Shown here: positions 40,923 to 49,561 of the stretch, piece after piece
How the letters are laid out: the number at the start of each line of letters is the position of its first letter
Numbering within the stretch: the first letter of the stretch is position 1
Assembly (NCBI GenBank): GCA_035637115.1
Contig: DASPXV010000114.1
Coordinates: 4,306 to 68,305, forward strand
Direction: 5' to 3'
Length of the DNA: 64,000 nt
From: JAICSD01 sp035637115
GTDB lineage: Bacteria; Acidobacteriota; Vicinamibacteria; Vicinamibacterales; 2-12-FULL-66-21
Position numbers and translations under genes: made by a program
The notes under the pieces: generated by a model
Told to the model about the DNA's origin: nothing
The model's database searches: none
What the model saw: only the letters and a program-made list of their open reading frames with translations

Positions 40923-42203
40923 TTGAATCCCCATTCAACCCAACCGTCCCGCCGTCGTCGACCGAGACGAGGAGGCGTGCGACGCCCATCACAGGGTGGC
41001 CACGCATCGGGGCGCGGCCTGATGCAGGCACCGCATAAACCACAGTCAACGGATCGCCCGCAAGCGGCCTACGATCCCGCGCCCGTCCCCTTCACGACGC
41101 TCGGTCTCGAGCCGTCGCTGCTCGAAGGGGTGACGATCCGCGGTTTTGAGAAGACGACGCCGATCCAGAGCGCCGTCATTCCGATCGCGCTGCAGGGACA
41201 CGACGTCATCGGCTGCGCGGACACCGGCACCGGAAAGACGGTCGCGTTCGTGCTGCCGATCCTGAACCGGATGCTCAAGACACGCGCGGAGAATCCCGGC
41301 GATCGCGGCTTCACGCGCGTGCTGATCCTCGCGCCTACCCGCGAGCTGTGCGTGCAGATCGAAGACGACGTGCAGGGCTTCACGTATCACACGGACCTGA
41401 CGAGCATTGCCGTCTACGGCGGCGTCGAGATGGGGGCGCAGGAACGCGCGCTCAAGGCGGGCGTCGACATCGTGGTCGCGACGCCGGGACGCCTGATGGA
41501 TCACCAGCGCAGCGGCGCCGTGAATTTCTCGCGCGTCGACACGTTCGTGCTCGACGAAGCGGATCGCATGATGGACATGGGCTTCTGGCCCGACGTCAAG
41601 CGGATCGCGGCCACGCTGCCGCCGGCGGAGAAGCGGCAGACCCTGCTCTTCTCGGCGACGATGCCCGACGAAGTGATGAAGCTGCTCGACGAGGTCGTTC
41701 GCAATCCGCAGTACGTGCAGGTCGGATCGGCGGGCGGCCCGGCGCGGTCGATCACGCACGAGATTGAGAACGTTCCGGCCGCGCAGAAGACCGAGTGGCT
41801 CGCGAAGTTCCTGCGGCGGACGCAGGGACCGATCCTCGTGTTCATGCGGACGAAGTCAGGCGCCGAGCGCCTGGCGCGGCAGCTCCAGAGCTTCGGCCTC
41901 CGGGCGGCGGCGCTGCACGCAGATCGCACGCAGCAGCAGCGGACGGCCGCGGTCGAAGGATTCCGCGGCGGTACCTATCACGTGCTCGTCGCGACCGACG
42001 TCGCGGCGCGCGGACTCGACATCGACGGCATTACCCACGTAGTGAATTTTGAAGTGCCGACGTCGCGCGAAACCTATGTGCACCGCGTCGGCCGCACAGG
42101 ACGCGCGGCGGCCACCGGCACCGCGCTTACACTCGTCGCGCCGGAGGAACTGCGTGCGCTAGAGGCGCTGCAGCGTTCGTTCGGCGCGGAGCTCCAGGGA
42201 TGA
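40923..42203 (+). CDS. DEAD-box ATP-dependent RNA helicase
   Basis: 426 residues from TTG 40923; a later ATG at 41022 is possible if the Arg-rich N-terminal tail (RRRRPRRGGVRR) is not translated. Motifs in order: Q motif (FEKTTPIQSAVIP), ADTGTGKT, PTRELCVQ, VATPGRLMD, DEAD, SATMPDE, FMRTKSGAERLARQL, ATDVAARGLDIDG and HRVGRTGRA. Resembles RhlE/CsdA types and likely unwinds structured RNA. Seven bases after infA; overlaps the next gene (ATGA). Confidence 0.95.
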   Translation: MNPHSTQPSRRRRPRRGGVRRPSQGGHASGRGLMQAPHKPQSTDRPQAAYDPAPVPFTTLGLEPSLLEGVTIRGFEKTTPIQSAVIPIALQGHDVIGCADTGTGKTVAFVLPILNRMLKTRAENPGDRGFTRVLILAPTRELCVQIEDDVQGFTYHTDLTSIAVYGGVEMGAQERALKAGVDIVVATPGRLMDHQRSGAVNFSRVDTFVLDEADRMMDMGFWPDVKRIAATLPPAEKRQTLLFSATMPDEVMKLLDEVVRNPQYVQVGSAGGPARSITHEIENVPAAQKTEWLAKFLRRTQGPILVFMRTKSGAERLARQLQSFGLRAAALHADRTQQQRTAAVEGFRGGTYHVLVATDVAARGLDIDGITHVVNFEVPTSRETYVHRVGRTGRAAATGTALTLVAPEELRALEALQRSFGAELQG

Positions 42204-42514
42204 GGGACGACATGAATCCATTTTCGCCATCACCATCGCCAGGCCCCGCCCCCGCGGAGACGCCGGCCCCGGCCGACGCGCCGGCGGCGCCGGCCGCGGA
42301 CAGCGCGGCGCTCGTCGCGCCGGCCGTGATGAAGTTCAAGTCGTGCCGCTGGCGCTGTGCGCCCGAGGACGGCGAGTTCTGCACGCATCGCGACGTGCTG
42401 CCGTTCGCCGGCAAGAACGATTTCAAGGCCGAGTCATGGTGCCCGGAGTGCGCGTTCTACAAGCTCCGCCGCACGCCCAAGAAGCGCGAGTGGGTCGACA
42501 GAAACGCCTACTGA
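42200..42514 (+). CDS. Small Cys-rich protein coupled to the helicase
   Basis: 104 residues. A Pro/Ala-rich first half (~5-45) is followed by FKSCRWRCAPEDGEFCTHRDVLPFAG and SWCPECAFYKLRRTPKKREW, with five Cys and a His that could form a zinc site. Overlaps the helicase stop by four bases, so probably a cofactor of it. No family recognised. Confidence 0.65.
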   Translation: MRDDMNPFSPSPSPGPAPAETPAPADAPAAPAADSAALVAPAVMKFKSCRWRCAPEDGEFCTHRDVLPFAGKNDFKAESWCPECAFYKLRRTPKKREWVDRNAY

Positions 42515-42531
42515 ATCTTGCATCGGCGATT

Positions 42532-42643
42532 GCCGATTGCAGACTGAAGATTAAACGGATTGACGAGTCCGGATTGTCGATTGGGGTACTCCAATCAACA
42601 ATCGCCATTCTGCAATTCGTTTAATCGTCAATCTGCAGTCGGC
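42532..42643. repeat. Long imperfect hairpin between convergent genes
   Basis: A 26-base left arm (42532-42557) pairs with the right arm at 42618-42643 with three mismatches. The 60-base interior holds further GGATTG/CAATC pairs able to extend the stem. It occupies the 135-base gap between the Cys-rich and MerR-TPR genes. Rich in CGATTGC/CAATCGCC heptamer-like words. A bidirectional terminator function is plausible. Confidence 0.75.
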
Positions 42644-42649
42644 ACTGTG

Positions 42650-43471
42650 CTACTCGCTGAACTCTCGGGCGAGTTCTATCCACTCGCCTTGCGGGGCAAG
42701 CTCCTGGTATGCGCGCCAGTGGGGCTTCGCCTCGGGTGAGTGTCCCGTCTTTTCCAGCGTGACCGCCAGATAGAAGTGTGCGTCGGCGTAGCTGCCGTTG
42801 AGCGCGACCGCGTCACGATAGCACACCAGGGCGTCATCGTAGCGGCCGAGGTCGTGATGGATGTTGCCGAGGTTGAAGTGCGCCTCGAAGCAATCCGGAT
42901 CCAATCCGATCGCGCGCTCGTAGAGCGCCTGCGCTTCGATCAGCTCGTCGCGCGCGTAATGGATGTTCGCGAGGTTGACGATCGCAGGCACGAGGTCGGG
43001 ATCGATCACCAGCGACTTGCGGTACGCGGCCGCCGCTTCCTCCATCTTCCCGTCTTCCCCATCGTCCAGCCGCGATCCCTCGATGAAGTACTTCGCGGCG
43101 AGCGCGGCCTGCGGATCGGAAAACGGAAACGCGTTGCCCGCGGCGATCGGATTCGCGGGACGCTCGGGCGCCTTACGGGCGGGACGGCCCTGGAGCGCGA
43201 CCACCTTCGCCGGTGATGTTCCCGACGCGTGGAAGTCGAGCTGCAGCTGTCCCTGGTGCTCCGCCATCAGGGTGCGGAGCGCCGTCTTCAACGGGACGTC
43301 GCGCTCGAGCTCTCCCGAGAGCTGCTTGATCGTCGCGACTTCGGTGAAGGTGAAATCACCGCCGGCGCGCGCGGCTGGGGCACGGATGAGACCCCACTTC
43401 TCCAGGTAGCGGAGATGGTTCTCGGTAATGCGGGGATACAGGTTGCGAATGTCCCTGACGCCGAATGACAT
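42650..43471 (-). CDS. MerR-type winged-helix protein fused to TPRs
   Basis: 273 residues. FGVRDIRNLYPRITENHLRYLEKWGLIRAP and FTEVATIKQLSGELERDVPLKTALRTLMAEHQG are a MerR-like helix-turn-helix with the wing. From ~140 come TPR units (EEAAAAYRKSLVIDPDLVPAIVNLANIHYA, EAQALYERAIGLDPDCFEAHFNLGNIHHDLGRYDDALVCYRDAV). No ligand-binding domain typical of MerR is present, so TPRs may act as the effector or partner surface. Regulatory target unknown; divergent from glucokinase. Confidence 0.85.
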   Translation of the reverse strand: MSFGVRDIRNLYPRITENHLRYLEKWGLIRAPAARAGGDFTFTEVATIKQLSGELERDVPLKTALRTLMAEHQGQLQLDFHASGTSPAKVVALQGRPARKAPERPANPIAAGNAFPFSDPQAALAAKYFIEGSRLDDGEDGKMEEAAAAYRKSLVIDPDLVPAIVNLANIHYARDELIEAQALYERAIGLDPDCFEAHFNLGNIHHDLGRYDDALVCYRDAVALNGSYADAHFYLAVTLEKTGHSPEAKPHWRAYQELAPQGEWIELAREFSE

Positions 43472-43483
43472 TCAGCCGCCACA

Positions 43484-43509
43484 TTGAGTCACGCGCGGGT
43501 GAATGTCAA
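43484..43509 (-). promoter_or_regulatory. Promoter/operator of the MerR-TPR gene
   Basis: Consensus -35 TTGACA on the minus strand (43509-43504); no good -10 at 17 bp. TTGAGTCAC and the complement of GTGAATGTCAA form an imperfect inverted repeat around CGCGCGG, a possible autoregulatory MerR operator. Confidence 0.35.
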
Positions 43510-43531
43510 GTATTTGGTCATTTAGGAATTG

Positions 43532-43555
43532 GGAAATTTGGAAATTTGGAAATCG
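43532..43555. repeat. 8-bp AT-rich tandem repeat (GGAAATTT type)
   Basis: Two exact GGAAATTT units and one GGAAATCG, preceded by GGAATTG. It sits in the spacer between MerR-TPR and glucokinase and is the complement of the array at 37018-37055. Confidence 0.75.
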
Positions 43556-43575
43556 GGATCGGGTAATCTGGCAGC

Positions 43576-44598
43576 GTGCTGCTGGCGGCGGACGTAGGCG
43601 GAACGAAGACGCTGCTCGGGTTGTTCTCCCAGGCCCCCGAGCGGCCCAGGCGGATCGAAGTCGGTGAGTTCACGACGCTGGACTACGACAGTCTCGTGCC
43701 GATGATCCGCGAGTTCCTCAAAGCGCAGGGCCTTGAAACGCGGGCGATCCAGGCGGCGACATTCGGCGTGGCCGGTGCGATCACCGACCAGGTCGCGCGG
43801 CTCACCAACGTGCCGTGGACCGTTGATGCCGCGGCGATCACCGAAGCCGCGGCGCTCCGTCGCGTGCACATTCTCAACGATCTCGAAGCGATGGCGTATT
43901 CGGTCGCCGTGCTCGAGCCGGACGAACTCAAGATTCTCCAGCACGGCGTCAGCCAGCCGGACGGCAACGCCGCCGTGATCGCGGCGGGCACCGGACTGGG
44001 CGAAGCGCTGCTGCTGAACGTGGACGGCCGCTTCATTCCCGGCGCGTCGGAGGGAGGGCACGCCGACTGGGGGGCGCGCACGCCGCGCGAGTTCGAGATG
44101 CTCGCGACGCTCACGCGCGTCTACGGCCGGTGCAGCGTCGAACACATCATCTCCGGTCCCGGCCTCGTCAACATCTATCAGTTCACGCACGACGCGTGGG
44201 GCAGCCGGACGTTCCTCTCGCCTGCGGCTCTCCTGCCGGCAACGACGTGCGAGGCCGTCGGGCAGGTCGACGATCCCGCCGATCTCCCGGCGGCGATCAG
44301 CCGGTCCGCGCTCGACCGGCGCTGCCTGAAATGCGTCGAGTCGCTGGATCTGTTCGTCGCCGCCTACGGCGCCGAGGCGGGCAACCTCGCGCTCCGCGCG
44401 ACTGCGACCGCGGGCGTGTATGTCGGCGGCGGCATCGCCCCGAAAATCCTCCCTGTTTTCGATTCTGGTCTCTTCATCGACGCCTTTCACGCGAAGGAGC
44501 CGATGTCCGCGTTCGTGGCCACGATTCCGGTGGCGATCATCCTGAACGCCGAAGCGGGCCTCCTCGGCGCCGCGGTCCACGCCAACTCGGCGGCGTGA
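43576..44598 (+). CDS. glk: Glucokinase
   Basis: 340 residues from GTG 43576. LAADVGGTKTLLGLF is the phosphate/ATP motif, AAGTGLGEALLL the adenosine region, FIPGASEGGHADWGART the catalytic/ROK-like Glu-Gly-Gly-His motif, and VYVGGGIAPKILP ends the fold; these match proteobacterial-type (Glk) glucokinases. Phosphorylates glucose with ATP at the start of glycolysis. Leader is very short. Confidence 0.92.
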   Translation: MLLAADVGGTKTLLGLFSQAPERPRRIEVGEFTTLDYDSLVPMIREFLKAQGLETRAIQAATFGVAGAITDQVARLTNVPWTVDAAAITEAAALRRVHILNDLEAMAYSVAVLEPDELKILQHGVSQPDGNAAVIAAGTGLGEALLLNVDGRFIPGASEGGHADWGARTPREFEMLATLTRVYGRCSVEHIISGPGLVNIYQFTHDAWGSRTFLSPAALLPATTCEAVGQVDDPADLPAAISRSALDRRCLKCVESLDLFVAAYGAEAGNLALRATATAGVYVGGGIAPKILPVFDSGLFIDAFHAKEPMSAFVATIPVAIILNAEAGLLGAAVHANSAA

Positions 44599-44637
44599 TA
44601 CCATCCGCGCATCCCACGGCTTCATGGAGGAGATTGA

Positions 44638-47373
44638 ATGAGTGTGCTCAAACGGAGTCTCGTGCTGGCAGCCGTGCTGTGCGCCGGCCTGACGGCCCGC
44701 GTGCTGGCCGCTGACACCGGCTCGGTGTCCGGTGCGGTGTTCGACGATAAAGGCGCGCCGGTCGCTGACGCGGTCGTGAAGATCTCGGGCGACGTGATGC
44801 CGGCCGGCCGTACGGTCAAGACGGACGCAAATGGGATGTACCGCTTTCCGCTGCTGATACCGGGCAATTACACGGTGGAAAGCGACAAGCCGGGCGTCGG
44901 CAAGTCCTCTCGCGCGGTCGTCGTCGAAATCGACAAGGACACGCAGATCGACCTCGTGCTGGGTCTCGCGGTCCGCGAAGAACTCACCGTCAGTGCGGCG
45001 ACGCCCGCGATCGACCTGAAGTCCACCGAGGTGAACTTCAACTACAACGCGGAACAGATCCAGAACCTGCCGCTGCAGCGCAGCTACTCGGGCCTGTTTC
45101 AGTTGATCCCCGGCGTGGCCGAGAACAACAGCTTCGCCCCGAACGGTGGCGGCAGCCGGCAGGACAACAAGTACCTGATGGATGGCGTCGACATCACGAA
45201 CCCCGGATTCGGGTACCTGAGCACTGAGGTCAACGATCTCGACATCGCCGAGTTCAACGTGAAGCGCGGCGCGATTACCGCCGAATTCGGGCGTGCCGTC
45301 GGATTCGTGACCAACGCGGTCAGCAAGTCGGGCACGAACCAGGTGCGCGGGTCGAGCCGTTTCGAGATGCGGCCGCGCGAGTTCGTCAACAGAACCCGCA
45401 CCGGCATCAAGAGTACGACGGACAGGTACGTCGGCGCCTTCAGTCTCGGCGGCCCCATCGTGCAAAACCACGCGTTCTGGTACGCGTCGGGAATGTTCGT
45501 GAACCAGAAGACGACGGAGCGGACGAACTTACTCGGCCCGGTCCCAGACCAGAAGGAGCGCCAGAAGGAAATCTTCGGAAAGGTTACGCTGCAGCCGAAC
45601 AATAAGATGTTCGTGAACGGAAGCTACCGCTACCGGCCGAACAGCTGCACGCTCTGCGGCGTTGGCAATAACGATACGCCTGAAACGGCCACCGATACCG
45701 ACGGGGACTCGAAGGTCGCGACTGTTGTCTGGAACTGGTTCCCCGGATCCAGCAGCGTCCTGGACGTGAAGTACCTCCACATGGAGGAGAATTCCGATAC
45801 CCTTGCGCGCACTGACCTCGGATTCAAGCCGACATTCAACGTGAATAACCTGCCAGCGATGGGGTTCTTCGCCGACACGAGCGGCGCGATCCGGGTCAAT
45901 CGGGGAGGCGCGTCCATCAAGGACAACATTCAGGATTACAAGCGCGACGAGATTCGCGGCACGTACACGCGATTCCTGCAGCTGGGGCGATCGTCCCACC
46001 AGGTGAAGACGGGCTTCGGATACGAGATCGGCGAGGAGAACCTGACGCGCCGGGCGAACGGTTGGGGAACGGTCAGTGTTGTCCAGGCGGGCACGCAGGT
46101 GCAGGCGTCGTATTATCCGACGCAGCCGTCGCAGATCTCGCCGGGCAAGACCTACAGCCTGTTCGTGCAGGACGACATCACGATCAGCAGCCGTCTCGTC
46201 CTGAACGCAGGCGTCCTCCTCAACCGCGACGAGTTCGCCCAGAAGCTCGCCAACACGAACACGTTTCTCGCGTTTCCGTTCGGCGATGAAGTGCAGCCGC
46301 GGGTCGGCGTCAATTACAACCTTCGCAAGTCGGCGGGCGACAAGGTCTATGGCAATTACGGGCGTTATTACGCGATGGACCAGAAGAGCAGCGCGCGCTC
46401 GCTCGCGCCGCAGCGTCTCTTCCTCAACAACGCGTTGTTCGATCGCACCACCGGCGCGCTGATTTCCGACGCTCCGGCCGCCAACACCACCGGAAAAACG
46501 ATCGACAAGGGCATCAAACCCACATACATGGACGAAGTGCTCGTCGGCTACGCGGTGCCAATTTCGGCGACGCTGTCGCTCGACATGTTCTTCGATTACA
46601 GGAACTCGCAAAACTTCATCGAAGACGTCCCCGCGTCTCTGCCCGCGTCCGGCCCGTTCCACGCCGCGCAGCTGCCGGGTGCGAAGCGCAAGTACAAGGC
46701 GTTTACGCTCGAAGCGAACCGTCGGCTGGCGAACCGCTGGAGCATGACCACCAGCTATGCGTGGAGCCGGCTCGAGGGAAACTTCGATCTGGATTACTCC
46801 GGCGGCGCGGTCTTCAACACGTCATCGGCGCTCCAGGACGGCCCGGGAGAATTCGTCGAGGACGACTTCCGATACGGTCCGCTCGGGCAGGATCGCACGC
46901 ATGTGTTCAAGACGTTCGTTTCGTACGTTCCGATCACGAACGTGACACTTGGCGGATACGTGCGCGCGCAGAGTGGAACGCCGTGGGCGGCCAGAGGCGT
47001 CGACTGGGACAACGGCACCACGCGCCGATATCTTGAGCAGGCCGGCTCACACCGCAACCCGGCGTGGACGAACGTGGACCTGCTCGCGGCGTATCGCGTG
47101 CCGTTTCGCGGCAGGGCGGGCGCGAAGCTCGAAGCGCGCACGCTCAACCTGTTCAACACGCAGACGGCGCTCTCGGTCGATCAGCTGAAATACCTCGATG
47201 GGCGCGTCCGCCCGTCGGTGGCGTCTTTCGCGACTTGCGGGACCGACTACGCCTGTGCGACGCGACTCTTCTCGGCCGCACAGACGACGAGCATCCCGAA
47301 CGCGAACTTCGGAAAACCGACCAGCTACGCCTCACCGCGCCGGCTCTTTCTGTCGGTGATCGTGGACTTCTAG
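44638..47373 (+). CDS. Oar-like TonB-dependent outer-membrane receptor
   Basis: 911 residues; GGAGG at 44624-44630 precedes ATG 44638. Signal peptide (LVLAAVLCAGLTARVLA), then a carboxypeptidase-regulatory-like fold (SGAVFDDKGAPVADAVVKI..., ~25-115), a plug (FNYNAEQIQNLPLQRSYSGLFQLIPGV, LMDGVDITNPG) and a long barrel ending in FLSVIVDF with C-terminal Phe. This class is expanded in Acidobacteriota and takes up peptides or large carbohydrates by energy from TonB. No adjacent transporter gives a substrate hint; glucokinase is upstream. Confidence 0.92.
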   Translation: MSVLKRSLVLAAVLCAGLTARVLAADTGSVSGAVFDDKGAPVADAVVKISGDVMPAGRTVKTDANGMYRFPLLIPGNYTVESDKPGVGKSSRAVVVEIDKDTQIDLVLGLAVREELTVSAATPAIDLKSTEVNFNYNAEQIQNLPLQRSYSGLFQLIPGVAENNSFAPNGGGSRQDNKYLMDGVDITNPGFGYLSTEVNDLDIAEFNVKRGAITAEFGRAVGFVTNAVSKSGTNQVRGSSRFEMRPREFVNRTRTGIKSTTDRYVGAFSLGGPIVQNHAFWYASGMFVNQKTTERTNLLGPVPDQKERQKEIFGKVTLQPNNKMFVNGSYRYRPNSCTLCGVGNNDTPETATDTDGDSKVATVVWNWFPGSSSVLDVKYLHMEENSDTLARTDLGFKPTFNVNNLPAMGFFADTSGAIRVNRGGASIKDNIQDYKRDEIRGTYTRFLQLGRSSHQVKTGFGYEIGEENLTRRANGWGTVSVVQAGTQVQASYYPTQPSQISPGKTYSLFVQDDITISSRLVLNAGVLLNRDEFAQKLANTNTFLAFPFGDEVQPRVGVNYNLRKSAGDKVYGNYGRYYAMDQKSSARSLAPQRLFLNNALFDRTTGALISDAPAANTTGKTIDKGIKPTYMDEVLVGYAVPISATLSLDMFFDYRNSQNFIEDVPASLPASGPFHAAQLPGAKRKYKAFTLEANRRLANRWSMTTSYAWSRLEGNFDLDYSGGAVFNTSSALQDGPGEFVEDDFRYGPLGQDRTHVFKTFVSYVPITNVTLGGYVRAQSGTPWAARGVDWDNGTTRRYLEQAGSHRNPAWTNVDLLAAYRVPFRGRAGAKLEARTLNLFNTQTALSVDQLKYLDGRVRPSVASFATCGTDYACATRLFSAAQTTSIPNANFGKPTSYASPRRLFLSVIVDF

Positions 47374-47400
47374 AACGCTCGCACTTCGGTCGAGCGTTGG

Positions 47401-47436
47401 CGGCCCGGCGGAATCACCGCCGGGCCGTTTTTATTT
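47401..47436. terminator. Strong intrinsic terminator after the receptor gene
   Basis: CGGCCCGGCGG-AATCA-CCGCCGGGCCG, an 11-bp perfect stem followed by TTTTTATTT. A second hairpin, AACGCTCG / CGAGCGTT (47374-47398), precedes it. It overlaps the stop of the convergent PMT gene. Confidence 0.9.
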
Positions 47437-49539
47437 CAGCGCTTTGAGAAACTGTTGCGCGCGATCGTCCCCGGGCTTCAGTCGAAGCGCTTCCTGCGCG
47501 TGCACCCGGGCATCGGCCTTCCTCCCGGTCTCGGCATAAACAACCGCGAGGTTCAACTGCGCTGCGGCATCGTTCGGATCGAGCACGACGGCCTGCTCGA
47601 AGTGCACGATCGCCTCGGGATAGCGTCCCATCAGCGCGAGCGCGAGCCCGAGATCCTGCCGCGGCTTCGACGCGCGCGGATTGGCGTTGACGGCCTGGGC
47701 GAAGAAGGCTCCTGCGAGCGACAGCGATTCGAGCTCCAGCGCGAGCTGGCCGAGCACGTCCCAGCTTTGCGCATCCGCCGGATCTCCGGGCCTCACCGAT
47801 TGCAGCACACGCAGGGCGCCCGCCTTGTCGCCCACCGCCGCGCGCGCGCGCGCGAGATCGAAACCCGCCAGGTCTACGCGTACGCCGGCCCGCAATGCGT
47901 TCTCCAGGTGCGGAATGGCTTCCTTCGGTTTCCGCGCATCGACCAGCGCCTGTCCGAGCGCGTAGTCCACTTCAGGCTGCCGCGGATCGATTTGCAGCGA
48001 GCGCTCCAGGTGAGAGACAGCGAGGTCGGGCCGGCTATGTACGATCAGCAGGCGTCCCATGCGAAAGTGGACCAGCCCTGGCTGGGCGTGAATCGCTTCG
48101 GCTCGTCTTCCCCAGTCCTCCGCTTCGTCAATCCGATCCCGCGCAATCAAGGCTTCCGCCATCCGCGTGCGTTCCTCTGCTCTTCCGTCGTCCACAGCCG
48201 TCGGCCGGTTTGCGAGAAAGGTGAGCGCGAGAATCGCCGCAGTTGCCGCTGCCGCCTCCAGGATGCTCCTGCGGCCGGCAGCCGCGCTGCGCACCCGGTC
48301 GATGATCCAGTCGGCCGCGTACCCGGATCCGATGCACAGGGGAACGAGCAACGGAAGCCGGTATCGTTCGACAGCGAAGAAGACCGCCACAGACAGCGCA
48401 TAGACGGGCACGAACGACAGCCAGATCAGGTATTCGGTGCGGCGATGCCGACTGATCCCGAGCGTTAGACCGACAACACCGGCGGGAATGAGAAACCAGG
48501 GCCCGACGAACAGGAACGGCAGCAGCGTCGCGGCGTCATGAACGTAGAACGGATAGCTGTAGTTCAACGAGATGTAGGCGGCGCCGAACACGTACGACAG
48601 CTTTCGCGCGAACAGCCGCAGCGCATCAGACGGATGCAGTCTTATCCAGGACCATCCCAGACCGTAGAAATACGAGGAAACCTCCCTGTCGTCCAGCTTC
48701 CGGCCCACCACGGCCTCAGCGACTCGCCGCGCGTCCTTCTGCTGTCCCTCGATGTTGGGAGTAATGCCAGGCACCTGGTGATACGTGCCGTCCGCTTCCG
48801 CGTTGTTTCCGATATAGAAGTTGAGACCGCCGTGGGACGAGAGAGGCGACCAGTCTCCCGCGACCGCATAGTTGCGGGTGGCGACCGGCGACAACGCGAT
48901 CGCAAGGCCTGCGGCGATCCACATCGCCGGTCTGTACCGCCTGCTGACGGCGAGCAACCCGACAATCGCGATCGCTGGAAACAACGCGTTGGGTCGATTG
49001 AGACTCTGGACACCGAAGGCGATACCGGCGGCAAGGTACCAGTACGCTCCGCTCCAAGCCCTCTGAGCCGTCGCCCCTCCGTTGAACGCGAATGCGAGCG
49101 ACGCGAGCGCTGCCGACGTCAGGAAGGGATCGAGCGACGCTTGCAGCAACAGGACTTCATGAAATGTGAACAATCCGGTCAGCGCGGCAACCATGGCGGC
49201 GATCCAGGCCGCGCGCGCGCCGAACCACGCCCGCGCCGCGGCGAAGATGCAGGCGATCGCAGCCGTTCCGAGCACGACTTGGATCACCCGCGCCGCGATG
49301 AAGGATTTCAACGCGGCGAGCACGGCAGCGAGGAAGTAGATGTAGAGCGGCGAGACGAAGTAGAGTCCCGGGCCCAGTGAGACGTTTCCCGCGACAACCT
49401 GCGAAGCCAGTTGAGTGTAGACAGTCGTGTCGAGGCCGGCGTTGGCCTGGAGCAGCGGGTGATCGCGAAGCTGCAGCACGACCACCAGCTTCGCCGCGAA
49501 GACGGCTGCCAGGAAGATCTCGAAAGGACGGCCCTTCAC
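47431..49539 (-). CDS. PMT/GT39-like membrane glycosyltransferase with C-terminal TPRs
   Basis: 702 residues from GTG 49539. Eight or more hydrophobic segments in the first ~440 residues (FEIFLAAVFAAKLVVVLQL, YIYFLAAVLAALKSFIA, WIAAMVAALTGLFTFHEV, etc.) with conserved DTTVY and SPLYIY loops fit dolichyl/polyprenyl-phosphate mannosyltransferase-type enzymes. From ~470 come about six TPRs (FRMGRLLIVHSRPDLAVSHLERSLQIDPRQPEVDYALGQAL ...). Likely glycosylates protein or lipid at the inner membrane. Downstream of pepP by 22 bp on the same strand. Confidence 0.8.
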   Translation of the reverse strand: MKGRPFEIFLAAVFAAKLVVVLQLRDHPLLQANAGLDTTVYTQLASQVVAGNVSLGPGLYFVSPLYIYFLAAVLAALKSFIAARVIQVVLGTAAIACIFAAARAWFGARAAWIAAMVAALTGLFTFHEVLLLQASLDPFLTSAALASLAFAFNGGATAQRAWSGAYWYLAAGIAFGVQSLNRPNALFPAIAIVGLLAVSRRYRPAMWIAAGLAIALSPVATRNYAVAGDWSPLSSHGGLNFYIGNNAEADGTYHQVPGITPNIEGQQKDARRVAEAVVGRKLDDREVSSYFYGLGWSWIRLHPSDALRLFARKLSYVFGAAYISLNYSYPFYVHDAATLLPFLFVGPWFLIPAGVVGLTLGISRHRRTEYLIWLSFVPVYALSVAVFFAVERYRLPLLVPLCIGSGYAADWIIDRVRSAAAGRRSILEAAAATAAILALTFLANRPTAVDDGRAEERTRMAEALIARDRIDEAEDWGRRAEAIHAQPGLVHFRMGRLLIVHSRPDLAVSHLERSLQIDPRQPEVDYALGQALVDARKPKEAIPHLENALRAGVRVDLAGFDLARARAAVGDKAGALRVLQSVRPGDPADAQSWDVLGQLALELESLSLAGAFFAQAVNANPRASKPRQDLGLALALMGRYPEAIVHFEQAVVLDPNDAAAQLNLAVVYAETGRKADARVHAQEALRLKPGDDRAQQFLKALK

Positions 49540-49561
49540 GCCGGGTCCGGAAGGTACCGGA

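Noticed and set aside
43522..45471. 649-codon minus-strand open frame over glk and the receptor gene
   Set aside because: Antisense shadow of two genes with clear conserved motifs; its translation has no family signature.
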